DNA of 64,000 nt, from NCBI RefSeq assembly GCF_022761115.1, contig NZ_JAKWJS010000006.1:124001-188000 (forward strand), read 5' to 3'. Below the pieces are notes generated by a model that was given only the letters and a program-made list of their open reading frames with translations, ran no database searches and was not told where the DNA came from. The DNA is from Dyella sp. RRB7. Its GTDB lineage: Bacteria > Pseudomonadota > Gammaproteobacteria > Xanthomonadales > Rhodanobacteraceae. Numbering within the stretch: position 1 is the stretch's first letter; each line of letters starts with the position of its first letter. Below, one piece after another: positions 1 to 8,210 of the stretch. The position numbers and the translations under genes were made by a program.

Positions 1-433
1 AGGGCAGGTTGCGCGCACCGTAGTAGCTCACCGAGGGCAGGCCCAGGCGCAGCGCTGCCAGCAGGGCCACCGTGCCACCCCAGCAATAGCCCACCGTGCC
101 GATACGGCCGGCGGAGGCGATCGCCTCGGCGGCGCTGGCCACATCCTCCAGCGCGCGGTCCAGGCCCAGTTCCGCCACCAGCGCCCTGCCGCGCGTAAAG
201 CCGGCTTCGTCGTAGCCAAGCTCCACACCGGTTTCCAGATGGTCGAAGAAGCAGGGCGCGATGGCCGTGTAGCCGGCTTCGGCAAAGCGGTCGGTGACGC
301 TGCGCACATGCGCGTTGACGCCGAAGATTTCCTGGATCACCACGATGCCGCCCTTGGGTTTGCCGGCCGGCTGGGCCAGGTAGGCGCCGATGCACTGCGT
401 GCGCGTGGTGTTGAGGCTGATGGTGTGGCCCAT
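1..433 (-). CDS. Dienelactone hydrolase family protein (3' part cut by window edge)
   Basis: Read on the minus strand from ATG at 433, preceded by GGGAGACA. The frame is open to the window edge, so about 144 N-terminal residues are present. It starts MGHTISLNTT and carries the family motif IVVIQEIFGVN near residue 30. The nucleophile elbow GYCWGG follows near residue 115, where Cys replaces the usual Ser of alpha/beta hydrolases. This is the dienelactone hydrolase (carboxymethylenebutenolidase) signature. The family hydrolyses dienelactones or related esters in the cytoplasm, but the true substrate of chromosomal members is usually unknown. It is divergent from rimO. The Asp and His of the triad lie outside the window. 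Confidence 0.85.
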   Translation of the reverse strand, partial: MGHTISLNTTRTQCIGAYLAQPAGKPKGGIVVIQEIFGVNAHVRSVTDRFAEAGYTAIAPCFFDHLETGVELGYDEAGFTRGRALVAELGLDRALEDVASAAEAIASAGRIGTVGYCWGGTVALLAALRLGLPSVSYYGARNLP

Positions 434-471
434 GGCGGTGTCTCCCTGGCGGTAAAGGCGAATTCTAGCCA

Positions 472-502
472 TTCAGGGATCAGGCCGGCCGTCACGTATA
501 AT
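472..502 (+). promoter_or_regulatory. Candidate sigma-70 promoter of rimO
   Basis: A perfect -10 hexamer TATAAT lies at 497-502, about 35 bp before the rimO start. The best upstream -35-like hexamer is TTCAGG at 472-477, with a long 19-bp spacer, so the -35 is weak. The element lies in the divergent gap between the dienelactone hydrolase and rimO. Only the -10 is convincing. Confidence 0.4.
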
Positions 503-536
503 GGTCCGTTTTCCGCATAGTTACGGTTGCACATCC

Positions 537-1856
537 ATGTCGCAGGCCTCCCCCAAAGTCGGTTTCGTCAGTCTTGGCTGCCCCAAGGCGCTGGTCGACT
601 CCGAGCGCATCCTCACCCAGCTGAAGGTCGAGGGCTACGAGATCGTGCCCAGCTACGGCGCGGCCGATGCGGTGGTGGTCAACACCTGCGGCTTCATCGA
701 TGCCGCCGTGCAGGAGTCGCTGGACGCCATCGGCGAGGCGCTGCACGAGAACGGCAAGGTGATCGTCACCGGCTGCCTGGGCAAGCGCTCGGAGCTGATC
801 CGCGAGGCCTACCCGGACGTGCTCGCCATCACCGGCCCGCAGGACTACGCCAGCGTGATGAGCGCAGTGCACAGCGCGCTGCCGCCCAGGCGCAACCCGC
901 TGCTGGACATCATTCCCGATACCGGCGTGAAGCTCACGCCCAAGCACTATGCGTACCTGAAGATTTCCGAGGGCTGCAATCACCGCTGCAGCTTCTGCAT
1001 CATCCCGTCGATGCGTGGCGATCTGGTTTCACGCCCGGTCGATGAAGTGCTGATCGAGGCCGAGCGTCTCGTGAAGGGCGGCGTGAAGGAGTTGCTGGTG
1101 ATCTCGCAGGACACCAGCGCCTACGGCGTGGACGTGAAGTACGCCGAGCGCCAGTGGCGCGACAAGCGCTATCGCACGCGCATGACCGAGCTGTGCGAGG
1201 GCCTGTCCGAACTGGGCGCGTGGACGCGCCTGCACTACGTCTACCCGTACCCGCATGTGGACGAGGTGATGCCGCTGATGGCGGAGGGCAAGATCCTGCC
1301 GTACCTGGACATCCCGTTCCAGCACGCCAGCCCGCGCATCCTCAAGCTGATGAAGCGCCCGGGCAATATCGACAAGACGCTGGAGCGCATTCGCAACTGG
1401 CGCAAGGCGGTGCCGGACATCACGCTGCGCAGCACCTTCATCGTCGGCTTCCCCGGCGAGACGGACGCGGAGTTCGAGGAGCTGCTCGACTTCCTGCGCG
1501 AGGCCGAGCTGGATCGCGTGGGCGCGTTCGCCTATTCGCCGGTGGACGGCGCCAAGGCCAACGAGCTGCCCGATCCGGTATCCGAGGAATTGAAGGAAGA
1601 CCGCCTGGAACAGTTCATGGCGGTGCAGGCGGAAATCTCTGCCGCCAAGCTGCAGCGCAAGATCGGCCGCACCATCAAGGTGCTGGTGGACGAGGCCGGT
1701 GCCGAAGGTGCCGTTGCGCGTTCGGCCGCCGATGCGCCGGAGATCGATGGCGTGGTGCATATCGCCAACGGTCAGCTGCTCAAGCCGGGCCAGTTCGTCG
1801 AGGTGGTGGTGGAAGACGCCGACGAGCACGACCTGCACGCGCGCCTCGCGGGCTGA
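537..1856 (+). CDS. rimO: Ribosomal protein S12 methylthiotransferase RimO
   Basis: 439 residues from ATG 537 ([23 protein letters not shown]). RimO is a radical-SAM enzyme that methylthiolates the conserved Asp of ribosomal protein S12. The three parts of the family are visible: the N-terminal MTTase domain with conserved Cys (SLGCPKA, NTCGF, TGCLGK), the radical-SAM CNHRCSFC motif that binds the SAM [4Fe-4S] cluster near residue 150, and a C-terminal TRAM domain. An in-frame upstream extension to 501 exists, but the family start matches 537 and TATAAT overlaps 501. No strong Shine-Dalgarno sequence is seen. Confidence 0.96.
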   Translation: MSQASPKVGFVSLGCPKALVDSERILTQLKVEGYEIVPSYGAADAVVVNTCGFIDAAVQESLDAIGEALHENGKVIVTGCLGKRSELIREAYPDVLAITGPQDYASVMSAVHSALPPRRNPLLDIIPDTGVKLTPKHYAYLKISEGCNHRCSFCIIPSMRGDLVSRPVDEVLIEAERLVKGGVKELLVISQDTSAYGVDVKYAERQWRDKRYRTRMTELCEGLSELGAWTRLHYVYPYPHVDEVMPLMAEGKILPYLDIPFQHASPRILKLMKRPGNIDKTLERIRNWRKAVPDITLRSTFIVGFPGETDAEFEELLDFLREAELDRVGAFAYSPVDGAKANELPDPVSEELKEDRLEQFMAVQAEISAAKLQRKIGRTIKVLVDEAGAEGAVARSAADAPEIDGVVHIANGQLLKPGQFVEVVVEDADEHDLHARLAG

Positions 1857-1876
1857 GTGGCCAGAAGGATGGCGTG

Positions 1877-2680
1877 ATGCGTTATGTCGCGCCAGCACGT
1901 GGAGCGGTCGAGCCGGCGGTGTTCTCACGCTTGCCGCTGGCTGCCTGGCGAGCGCACGCCGGGTGGTTGCAAGGCGTCGATTGGCCGTCCGTCGATACGC
2001 TCAATGCGGCGCGGCCGGCGGCGATGGCCGCGCGCTTTGTCGCCCAGACGCAGGCCTTGCTGGGCGATGGCCTGCATTACGAGCAACGCATCGCCGAACG
2101 CGGGGCCATCGCCACGCGCGAGGCGAACTGGCACGACCTGTTCAACGCGCTGATATGGCTGCGCTATCCCGCCATCAAGCAGGCGCTCAATGCCCGGCAG
2201 GTGGCCGAGATCGCTCGCATGGGCACGCGCGAGCGTTCGCGCGCGCAGTACGCGATGACGCATTTCGACGAAGCCGGCGTCATCGTGGCGTTGCGTGACC
2301 CGGCGTTGTTGCGCTTGTGGGATGCGCATGACTGGCATGGCCTGTTCTGGCGCGAACGCGCCGCATGGCAGGATGGCCGAGCCTCGATCGAGGTGTTTGG
2401 CCATGCCCTGCTGGAACATGCGCTGTCGCCGGGCAAGCTGCTGGTGGGCAAGGCGCTGGTCTTTCTGGCCGACAGCGAAGGCGGTGCGGCCGAACATGCC
2501 TGTGCGACGGCGATTGCCGGCGGGAACCTGTTGCACGACCCGCTGGAGCTGCGGCCGTTGCCGCTATCGGGCCTGCCTGGCTGGCATCCCGCCAATGACG
2601 AAGAGGCGTTCCACAGGAATGCCGTGTGCTATCAGCCGCGCAGGGAAGGGCGCAGTTATCCGCCTGCGGCGCGTCTTTGA
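1877..2680 (+). CDS. DUF3025 domain-containing protein
   Basis: 267 residues from ATG 1877 (GTG at 1874 is an alternative), 20 bp after rimO, so probably cotranscribed. The protein is soluble, with no signal peptide or membrane segment. It is rich in Trp and Arg, with the stretch ANWHDLFNALIWLRYPAIKQALN near residues 85-110, which fits the DUF3025 family found mainly in beta- and gammaproteobacteria. The family function is unknown. The assignment rests on recognising the NWHDLFNAL block and the length. Confidence 0.75.
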   Translation: MRYVAPARGAVEPAVFSRLPLAAWRAHAGWLQGVDWPSVDTLNAARPAAMAARFVAQTQALLGDGLHYEQRIAERGAIATREANWHDLFNALIWLRYPAIKQALNARQVAEIARMGTRERSRAQYAMTHFDEAGVIVALRDPALLRLWDAHDWHGLFWRERAAWQDGRASIEVFGHALLEHALSPGKLLVGKALVFLADSEGGAAEHACATAIAGGNLLHDPLELRPLPLSGLPGWHPANDEEAFHRNAVCYQPRREGRSYPPAARL

Positions 2681-2772
2681 GGCCGTAGCCGCCAGGTAGT
2701 AGCCCCGGCAAATTGCGGTGCCGCCGCAATCGCGCTACAACGCCTGGGCAGCGAGGGCGCTGGGAGCGGACC

Positions 2773-3822
2773 ATGGACAAGGGTTGTCGCATGCGCTTGG
2801 GAGAGAGGCGAAGGTGGTGGCTTCGGGCCGGCCTGCTGGCCTGCCTGCTCGGCTTCGGCGTGTCGCTGCGGGCGGACGACGCAGCGGCGGGGATGGGCGA
2901 AGATTCCACCGCCATCCGGTTTGGCATCCTGCCGATCGGCAGCGCAGCCGAGTCGCGCGAGCAGTGGCAGCCCTTGCTGGCGGACATGGAGAAGAAGCTG
3001 GGGCACCCGGTGACGGCCGTATCGGTAAGCAGCTATGCGGGCTTGTCCGGTGCCATCGGTGACCAGCGCGTCGATATCGCATTCCTGTCCGGGCGGTTGG
3101 CGATCGAGGCTGTCGCACACCAACATATGAGCGTGGTGGCGCAGTTCGTGCGCAGCGACGGCGCCAGGGGCAACGTAGCCATGCTGCTGGTGCGCAACGA
3201 TAGCGCGATCCACAACCTCAATGACCTGCTCGATCATCCACGCCATTGGCGTTACGCGCGCGGCGAGCCGCTTTCGGTGACGGGCTACGTGATGCCTGAG
3301 GCGCAGGTGTTTGCCTCGCGCGGGCTCAATTCGGACACCTTCTTTGCCAGCGTGCGCGTGGGCAACCACCAGAACAACGCGCTCGCCGTCGTCAATCGCG
3401 AGGTAGACGTGGCCACCGGCAACAATCCAGACCTGGATCTGTTCCGCAGGAACTTTCCCAGCGAGGCCTCGCAGCTCAAGGTGATCTGGCAATCCAGCCT
3501 CATCCCTTCGGGCGTATTGGTGGTGCGCGATGGCATGCCCGAACCGCTGCGCAGCCGGCTGATCGCGGCCATGCGCGGGTATGGGCAGTCAGCGGGAGCG
3601 GCAGGCGAGCGAGAACGCGCCAATCTTGCGCGCATCCCGGACCTGGCCGGGTTTGCACCGGCCGACAACAGCGTGCTGAAACCCTTCGTCGACATGGAGT
3701 TCCAGTTGGTCCGCGAGCAGGCGGAGCACGGCCATTGGGTCAACGAATCGGCCCGCCATGCAAGGCTCAAGCAGATCGACATGGACTATCAGAACGCCCT
3801 CCAGCAGCTGCAGCGGCACTGA
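2773..3822 (+). CDS. PhnD-like phosphate/phosphonate ABC substrate-binding protein (orphan)
   Basis: 349 residues from ATG 2773. MRLGERRR at 2791 is an alternative start. The N terminus has a positive stretch and a hydrophobic core (WLRAGLLACLLGFGVSL), a Sec signal. The mature part begins IRFGILPIGSAAESREQWQPLLADMEKKLG, the usual opening of PhnD-type periplasmic binding proteins. It continues with QRVDIAFLSGRLAIEA and a second-lobe block near VVNREVDVATGNNPDL. No permease or ATPase gene lies beside it. It could supply a distant transporter or act as a sensory binding protein. The ligand is not predictable. Confidence 0.8.
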   Translation: MDKGCRMRLGERRRWWLRAGLLACLLGFGVSLRADDAAAGMGEDSTAIRFGILPIGSAAESREQWQPLLADMEKKLGHPVTAVSVSSYAGLSGAIGDQRVDIAFLSGRLAIEAVAHQHMSVVAQFVRSDGARGNVAMLLVRNDSAIHNLNDLLDHPRHWRYARGEPLSVTGYVMPEAQVFASRGLNSDTFFASVRVGNHQNNALAVVNREVDVATGNNPDLDLFRRNFPSEASQLKVIWQSSLIPSGVLVVRDGMPEPLRSRLIAAMRGYGQSAGAAGERERANLARIPDLAGFAPADNSVLKPFVDMEFQLVREQAEHGHWVNESARHARLKQIDMDYQNALQQLQRH

Positions 3823-3876
3823 GCAGCCATTTCGTTGTCCAATACCCACTTGTTTTTGCCCGTTCTGGAGATATCG

Positions 3877-4371
3877 ATGCCTGCTTTCGATCGTGTACTG
3901 CGCGCCTGCGCCCTGGGCGTGCTGGCTGTTGCCGTTGGCGTGGTGCCCTGTGTTCATGCCCAGCTCGCGCCTGCCGGTTTGCCGGAAGCGGACAAGCAGC
4001 AGATCAAGGGCTATACGTTGAACGACGACGTATTCAATCGCCTGGTCGCCGCCACCGAGGAAGCGCGTGCGTCAGGCATTCCGCCGCAGGCGGCGCCCGA
4101 CCCAGGCAAGGTGCACAGCTTGAATGACCTGGCCGCGCAGGCGATGGCGGGCGATCCGCGCATTCCGGCATTGGTGAAGAAGTACGGCTTCACGCCACGC
4201 GAGTTCATGCTGGCCAATATCGCGCTGTTGAACGCGGCGATGGCGGCGCAGGCGCGCAATGATCCTGCGCTGGCCCATAACCTCAACCAGGTATGGGTCA
4301 ATCCCGACAATATCCGTTTTGTCGATGCGCACCAGGCCCAGGTGGCGGCGTTGTTGCAGGGTGGCCACTAA
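3877..4371 (+). CDS. Secreted protein of unknown function
   Basis: 164 residues from ATG 3877, preceded by a GGAG-like sequence (TGGAGATATCG). The N terminus is a clear Sec signal peptide ending near AHA (ALGVLAVAVGVVPCVHAQ). The mature part is mostly helical, with KYGFTPREFMLANIALLNAAMAA near residues 105-127. It lies 54 bp after the PhnD-like gene and may share its transcript. I do not recognise a family. It is probably a small periplasmic helical protein. A longer in-frame start at 3835 exists but would precede the signal peptide with a non-signal stretch. Confidence 0.7.
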   Translation: MPAFDRVLRACALGVLAVAVGVVPCVHAQLAPAGLPEADKQQIKGYTLNDDVFNRLVAATEEARASGIPPQAAPDPGKVHSLNDLAAQAMAGDPRIPALVKKYGFTPREFMLANIALLNAAMAAQARNDPALAHNLNQVWVNPDNIRFVDAHQAQVAALLQGGH

Positions 4372-4379
4372 TGGGCCAG

Positions 4380-4408
4380 CTGAGCGGGGCGTGGCACGCG
4401 CCGCTCAG
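4380..4408. terminator. Long hairpin between convergent genes
   Basis: Arms CTGAGCGG (4380-4387) and CCGCTCAG (4401-4408) enclose a second inner pair GCGT/ACGC, giving a long stem. It sits between the convergent secreted-protein gene and greB and overlaps the greB stop codon. No T-run follows on either strand, so it is a possible bidirectional terminator or barrier rather than a classic intrinsic terminator. Confidence 0.45.
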
Positions 4409-4902
4409 TAATTCACCGCCACGATCGCAAAACGCGTTCGCCCACCGGGCAGTTCCGCCTCGAACTCATCGTCCAGGCGCTTCTTCAGGGCGGCGCGTGC
4501 CAGTGGCGAGTCGATGCTGATCCAGCCCAGGCGTGCATCGGTTTCGTCAGGACCGACGATGCGATAAAGCACGCTTTCCCCGGATTCGACGTTTTCCAGC
4601 TCGATGCTCGCGCCAAAGAACACCACGTCGCGATCGGCTGGCGCGCCCTCGGCCACCTTGAGCGACGGGATGCGCTTGCTCAGGTAGCGCACGCGGCGAT
4701 CGATCTCGCCCAACTGCTTCTTGCGATAGGTGTACTCGGCGTTCTCGGAGCGATCACCCTCGGCGGCGGCGGCCGCCAGCGCCTTCACCACTTCCGGGCG
4801 CAGCGTGTGCCACAGGTGGTCGAGTTCCGCCTTGAGCTTCTCGAAGCCTTCGCGCGTGATGATGGCGGTGGAATGCGGTGCGGGTGGGCGCCAGCGGCTC
4901 AT
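4405..4902 (-). CDS. greB: Transcription elongation factor GreB
   Basis: 165 residues on the minus strand. GreB enters the RNA polymerase secondary channel and stimulates transcript cleavage in backtracked complexes. The N-terminal coiled coil is visible ([24 protein letters not shown]), with the acidic tip [17 protein letters not shown] near residues 47-63. The C-terminal FKBP-like domain follows ([17 protein letters not shown] to [12 protein letters not shown]). The length is close to E. coli GreB (158). The lack of a GreA-like C terminus and the [14 protein letters not shown]-type block favour GreB. It is divergent from mltD. Confidence 0.93.
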   Translation of the reverse strand: MSRWRPPAPHSTAIITREGFEKLKAELDHLWHTLRPEVVKALAAAAAEGDRSENAEYTYRKKQLGEIDRRVRYLSKRIPSLKVAEGAPADRDVVFFGASIELENVESGESVLYRIVGPDETDARLGWISIDSPLARAALKKRLDDEFEAELPGGRTRFAIVAVNY

Positions 4903-5102
4903 GGTCGGTATATCCGTGGTGCTGAATGTCGGTGGGCGATTTTATGCGGACGTCCCGTGCGCAGGATATCGGTGTTGCTGCCCGGTGCGCCGCAGGTGCG
5001 GCGGCACGGCGTCTTCACGTGGATGCGACGACATGCTGCGGCGATAAACACTGGTTGAGCCATTGACCCTGGGCGCAGTAAGGTCGGCCCTTCGATCTGA
5101 CA

Positions 5103-6611
5103 ATGAAGTCGTCCATGGCTCCCCGTGCCCTCCTCAACTCCTTGCGTCTGGCTCCTTTGGCCTGCGCGCTCACCTTGCTGGCTGCCTGTGCGTCTTCCGC
5201 TGCCCCCAAGCCTTCCCCCCAGACCAGCCAGCTGTATGCGCAGCTTGACCAGGCCAGCAAGGGTTATGAAACGGCCCTGGAGCAGGCGCGCGCCGGCCAT
5301 GCGCAGGCCTCGCAGCAAACCCTGGATGCTTCGTTGAACCAGCTGAAGGATGCGGCGGCCCATTGCCCGGGCACGGCGGGTTGCGACCCGCAGCGTTTCT
5401 TCTCGGTGTTCGATCGCCTGCTGCGCCTGAAGGATGGCAATTTCGCGCTGGGCGATGACCTGGACGGCATGGACGACGATATGCCCGAGGGCAGCAACAG
5501 CGGCAAGACCGGCGCGGCCAGCCTGCCCGAGGCGCAACGCAGCGTGACCTTGCTGCGCGGTCAGCAGCTGTCGCAGCTGATCGCCATGAATGGCCCGGTC
5601 AAGGCGGCGCTGGAGATGTGGCTCACCCAGTGGCGCGGCAACCTGATGGATGCCTACGTCAATTACGAATTCCTGCGCTACCAGATGTGGCCGGAGTACC
5701 AGAAGCAGGATCTGCCCGAGGCGCTGCTGTTCGGCATCCTGGCCAAGGAATCCGGCGGCAAGGTGCATGCGGTGTCGCGCTCGGGCGCGGCGGGCCCGTT
5801 GCAGTTCATGTACGCCACCGGCCTGCGCTTTGGCCTCAATACCGAAGACGGTTTCGATTCACGCTTCGATCCGGCCGAGGCGGCGCGCGCCAATGCCGAG
5901 TACATGGACGAACAGCTCAAGGCCTTCAACAATAATCTGGAGTTGACCCTGGCCGCCTATAACGGCGGCGAGGGGCGCATGCGCCGGTTGGTGGGCGACA
6001 ACACCTCGGTGAGCCTGTACGACCCCACCATCTACAACCAGCTTTCGCAGGAAACCCGTGACTACGTGCCGTCGGTGCTGGCGGCTGCCTGGCTGTTCCT
6101 GCATCCGGAAAGCTACAACCTGCGTTTCCCGCGGGTGGACGGCGCGCCGGGTAGCATCGTGCTCAAGCGGCCGGCCTCGCTCACCGAGCTGACCGTCTGC
6201 CTGGGCTCGGCCGGTGGCATGAGCGACGGCTGGTTCCGCACCTTGCGCAACCTCAACCCGAGACTCGACCCGCAGGTGGCGCAGCCCGTTGGCGTGCGCA
6301 TCATGGTGCCCAAGATGCTCGAACGGCCCTATGAGGCGCGTTGCACGGATGGCCCCTGGCCGATCCTGGCCAACGACCTGCATACCGCCGTGTTGCCGGT
6401 GGTGCCGCCCGCGCCGGTGGCGACGTCGGCGCCGACGCATTCATCCAGTTCCGGCAAGACCCGCAGTTATGTGGTCAGGCGCGGCGACACGCTCACCAGC
6501 ATCGTCAACAAGCTGGGCTGCTCCAGCGTGCAAGAAGTGGCGGAGATGAATGACCTCAGTCGCCAGCACATCAAGCCGGGCCAGACGCTGAAATTGCCGA
6601 CCTGTCGATAA
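5103..6611 (+). CDS. mltD: Membrane-bound lytic murein transglycosylase D (lipoprotein)
   Basis: 502 residues. The protein has a lipoprotein signal with lipobox LLAAC near residue 28. The SLT domain contains the catalytic Glu in FGILAKESGGKVHAVSRSGAAGPLQFM, followed by AAYNGGEGRMRR, all typical of family-1 lytic transglycosylases. The enzyme cleaves the MurNAc-GlcNAc bond to give 1,6-anhydro ends and acts in the periplasm at the outer membrane. A single LysM domain (SYVVRRGDTLTSIVNKL to IKPGQTLKL) closes the protein, whereas E. coli MltD has more than one. An acidic linker precedes the catalytic domain. A terminator follows directly. Confidence 0.92.
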   Translation: MKSSMAPRALLNSLRLAPLACALTLLAACASSAAPKPSPQTSQLYAQLDQASKGYETALEQARAGHAQASQQTLDASLNQLKDAAAHCPGTAGCDPQRFFSVFDRLLRLKDGNFALGDDLDGMDDDMPEGSNSGKTGAASLPEAQRSVTLLRGQQLSQLIAMNGPVKAALEMWLTQWRGNLMDAYVNYEFLRYQMWPEYQKQDLPEALLFGILAKESGGKVHAVSRSGAAGPLQFMYATGLRFGLNTEDGFDSRFDPAEAARANAEYMDEQLKAFNNNLELTLAAYNGGEGRMRRLVGDNTSVSLYDPTIYNQLSQETRDYVPSVLAAAWLFLHPESYNLRFPRVDGAPGSIVLKRPASLTELTVCLGSAGGMSDGWFRTLRNLNPRLDPQVAQPVGVRIMVPKMLERPYEARCTDGPWPILANDLHTAVLPVVPPAPVATSAPTHSSSSGKTRSYVVRRGDTLTSIVNKLGCSSVQEVAEMNDLSRQHIKPGQTLKLPTCR

Positions 6612-6630
6612 GGGGAAGGCATGGCCAAAA

Positions 6631-6658
6631 AAACGCCGCCCCGCAGGGCGGCGTTTTT
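6631..6658. terminator. Bidirectional intrinsic terminator
   Basis: Arms AAACGCCGCC (6631-6640) and GGCGGCGTTT (6647-6656) form a perfect 10-bp stem with a 6-nt loop. The stem is flanked by an A-run on the left and a T-run on the right. It ends mltD (plus) and the convergent unknown gene (minus). Confidence 0.9.
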
Positions 6659-6678
6659 CTTTCACGGTGCGTGCGGGG

Positions 6679-7116
6679 TCAGGCGGCCGCATGCGGTGTG
6701 TGCATCCAGGACTGCATCGGATCGGAGTTGTGTTCTTCCTTCAGTCCGCGCAGCACCCGCATCAGTTCGCGGTGGTGCGGCTGCATGTTCGGGTGAGGGC
6801 TGTCCTTGGTCTCGTGGTAGGCCACGGCCAGCCACAGGGCGATGCCGCGCATGGCTACCTCGGCGTTGTCCGAGCGGGAGCGGGCAAAGCCGATATCGGT
6901 GCCCTGGCCCCACGGCAGGTAGCGCTCCCCCGGCGGCGTGCCATACAGGTGCGGGAAATCACTGCGCGAGGCGTGGCCGATCTCGCGCAAGGCCAGGGTC
7001 CCCAGACGAGCGCGGTTGCGCTTGGGCAGGGCGCGGATGCTGCGCTCGATCTCGCGCAGTTGGCGGCCGATCTGGCGGCCACGATTCATCGCAATAAGGC
7101 GGGTGACGATGCGCAT
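6679..7116 (-). CDS. Protein of unknown function
   Basis: 145 residues from ATG 7116 (MRIVTRLIAMNRG), preceded by AAGGA seven bases upstream. An upstream in-frame start at 7167 lacks this site. The N-terminal half is highly basic (IGRQLREIERSIRALPKRNRARLG), and the middle part contains HLYGTPPGERYLPWGQG. The C-terminal part is helical and His-rich. There is no signal peptide or membrane segment. I do not recognise the family. Its upstream region (7117-7271) is unusually AT-rich and full of inverted repeats, so the gene may be tightly regulated. Confidence 0.65.
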   Translation of the reverse strand: MRIVTRLIAMNRGRQIGRQLREIERSIRALPKRNRARLGTLALREIGHASRSDFPHLYGTPPGERYLPWGQGTDIGFARSRSDNAEVAMRGIALWLAVAYHETKDSPHPNMQPHHRELMRVLRGLKEEHNSDPMQSWMHTPHAAA

Positions 7117-7217
7117 GGATGTCCTTGGTTTGTCCCTTGGGGTGGCGCCCGCGCAGGGCGACACCAAGAGGGAAGCATGGGTCTGCTCCTTCTACATATA
7201 GTTATAAGCCCAAAAAA

Positions 7218-7266
7218 GTCACAAAATGACGAGGCGCGTCACTGTGCGCGTCAAAAAATTGACGCG
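7218..7266. promoter_or_regulatory. Cluster of TGACGCG-type inverted and direct repeats
   Basis: CGCGTCAA (7247-7254) and TTGACGCG (7259-7266) form a perfect 8+4+8 palindrome. GCGCGTCA recurs at 7234-7241 and 7246-7253. GTCA/TGAC (7218-7221 and 7227-7230) forms a smaller pair. The cluster lies in an AT-rich gap upstream of the minus-strand gene starting at 7116 and downstream of psd. It may be an operator for that gene, or the palindrome with its T-run may terminate psd. Which role applies is inference. Confidence 0.5.
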
Positions 7267-7271
7267 ATTGA

Positions 7272-8117
7272 TCAGACGCCTGGCTGGATGCCCATACGCT
7301 GGCCCACCTGCACGTGCTGCTGCGGCATCAGGGCATCCAGCGTCACCGAGTCTTCGGGGAACAGCATGATCACCGTGGAGCCCATGTTGAAACGGGCCAT
7401 CTCGGCGAAGCGGTCCAGCGTGATGTTCTGTCCGATGAAGGACTTGCGGCGGATGGACGAGGCATACGGGGGAATCACCAGGCCGTCCCACACAGTGGCC
7501 ACGCTGGACACCAGGATGGCGCCCACCATCACCACCACGAACGGCCCGTGCTCGCCCTCGAAGTGGCACACCAGGCGCTCGTTGCGGGCGAACAGGCGGG
7601 GAATGGCTTCCACCGCGAACGGCGCCACGCTGAAGATGCGGCCGGGCACGTGCACGGTTTCCTTCAGCGTGCCCTTCAGTGGCATGTGCACGCGATGGTA
7701 GTCGCGCGGCGACAGGTAGATGGTGGCGAAGCGGCCGTTGCGGTACGGCGCGGCGCTGGCTTCATCGCCCAGCAGCTCGGCGGCGGTGTATTCCTGGCCC
7801 TTGGCCTGGAAGATGCGGCCGTCGACGATCTTGCCCAGCTGGCTGATCCGGCCGTCGGCGGGCGAGAGCAGCGCGGCCGGATTGGCGTCGGCATGGCGCG
7901 CATCGGCACGCAGCTTGCGCGTGAAGAACGCATTGAAGTGCTGGTAGGCCAGCGGATCGGGCTGCGCCGCCTCGGCCATGTTGACCTGATACTCGCGCAC
8001 GATGGTGCCGATCAGGAAGTTCTTCCACGGCTTGAAGGTCCAGCGCGTGGCCCAGTAGACCACCCGCGACAGCGCGCGATGGGGCAGGATGTACTGCAGG
8101 AATACGTTGAAGGTCAT
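7272..8117 (-). CDS. psd: Phosphatidylserine decarboxylase proenzyme
   Basis: 281 residues. Psd makes phosphatidylethanolamine from phosphatidylserine at the inner membrane. The proenzyme self-cleaves to form a pyruvoyl group at the site FNMGSTVI, between Gly246 and Ser247. The more usual residue before the GST is Leu, and here it is Met. Other family blocks are visible: LSPADGRISQLG, the catalytic-region YLSPRDYHRVHMP, and FEGEHGPFVVVMVGA. The length fits type I gammaproteobacterial enzymes. It is divergent from prmB, with 93 bp between the starts. Confidence 0.95.
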   Translation of the reverse strand: MTFNVFLQYILPHRALSRVVYWATRWTFKPWKNFLIGTIVREYQVNMAEAAQPDPLAYQHFNAFFTRKLRADARHADANPAALLSPADGRISQLGKIVDGRIFQAKGQEYTAAELLGDEASAAPYRNGRFATIYLSPRDYHRVHMPLKGTLKETVHVPGRIFSVAPFAVEAIPRLFARNERLVCHFEGEHGPFVVVMVGAILVSSVATVWDGLVIPPYASSIRRKSFIGQNITLDRFAEMARFNMGSTVIMLFPEDSVTLDALMPQQHVQVGQRMGIQPGV

Positions 8118-8210
8118 CCCGCAAGTATGAACGATGCGCGGCCGTATTACGCCTGGGTGACGACCCGGCTCCGGCTATACTTGGCGATCCCCTGACGCCC
8201 AGACGCCGCC

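Noticed and set aside
1154-2680. A single long gene covering the end of rimO and the DUF3025 region
   Set aside because: The first 240 codons are an out-of-frame reading of rimO; only the part from 1877 matches a family.
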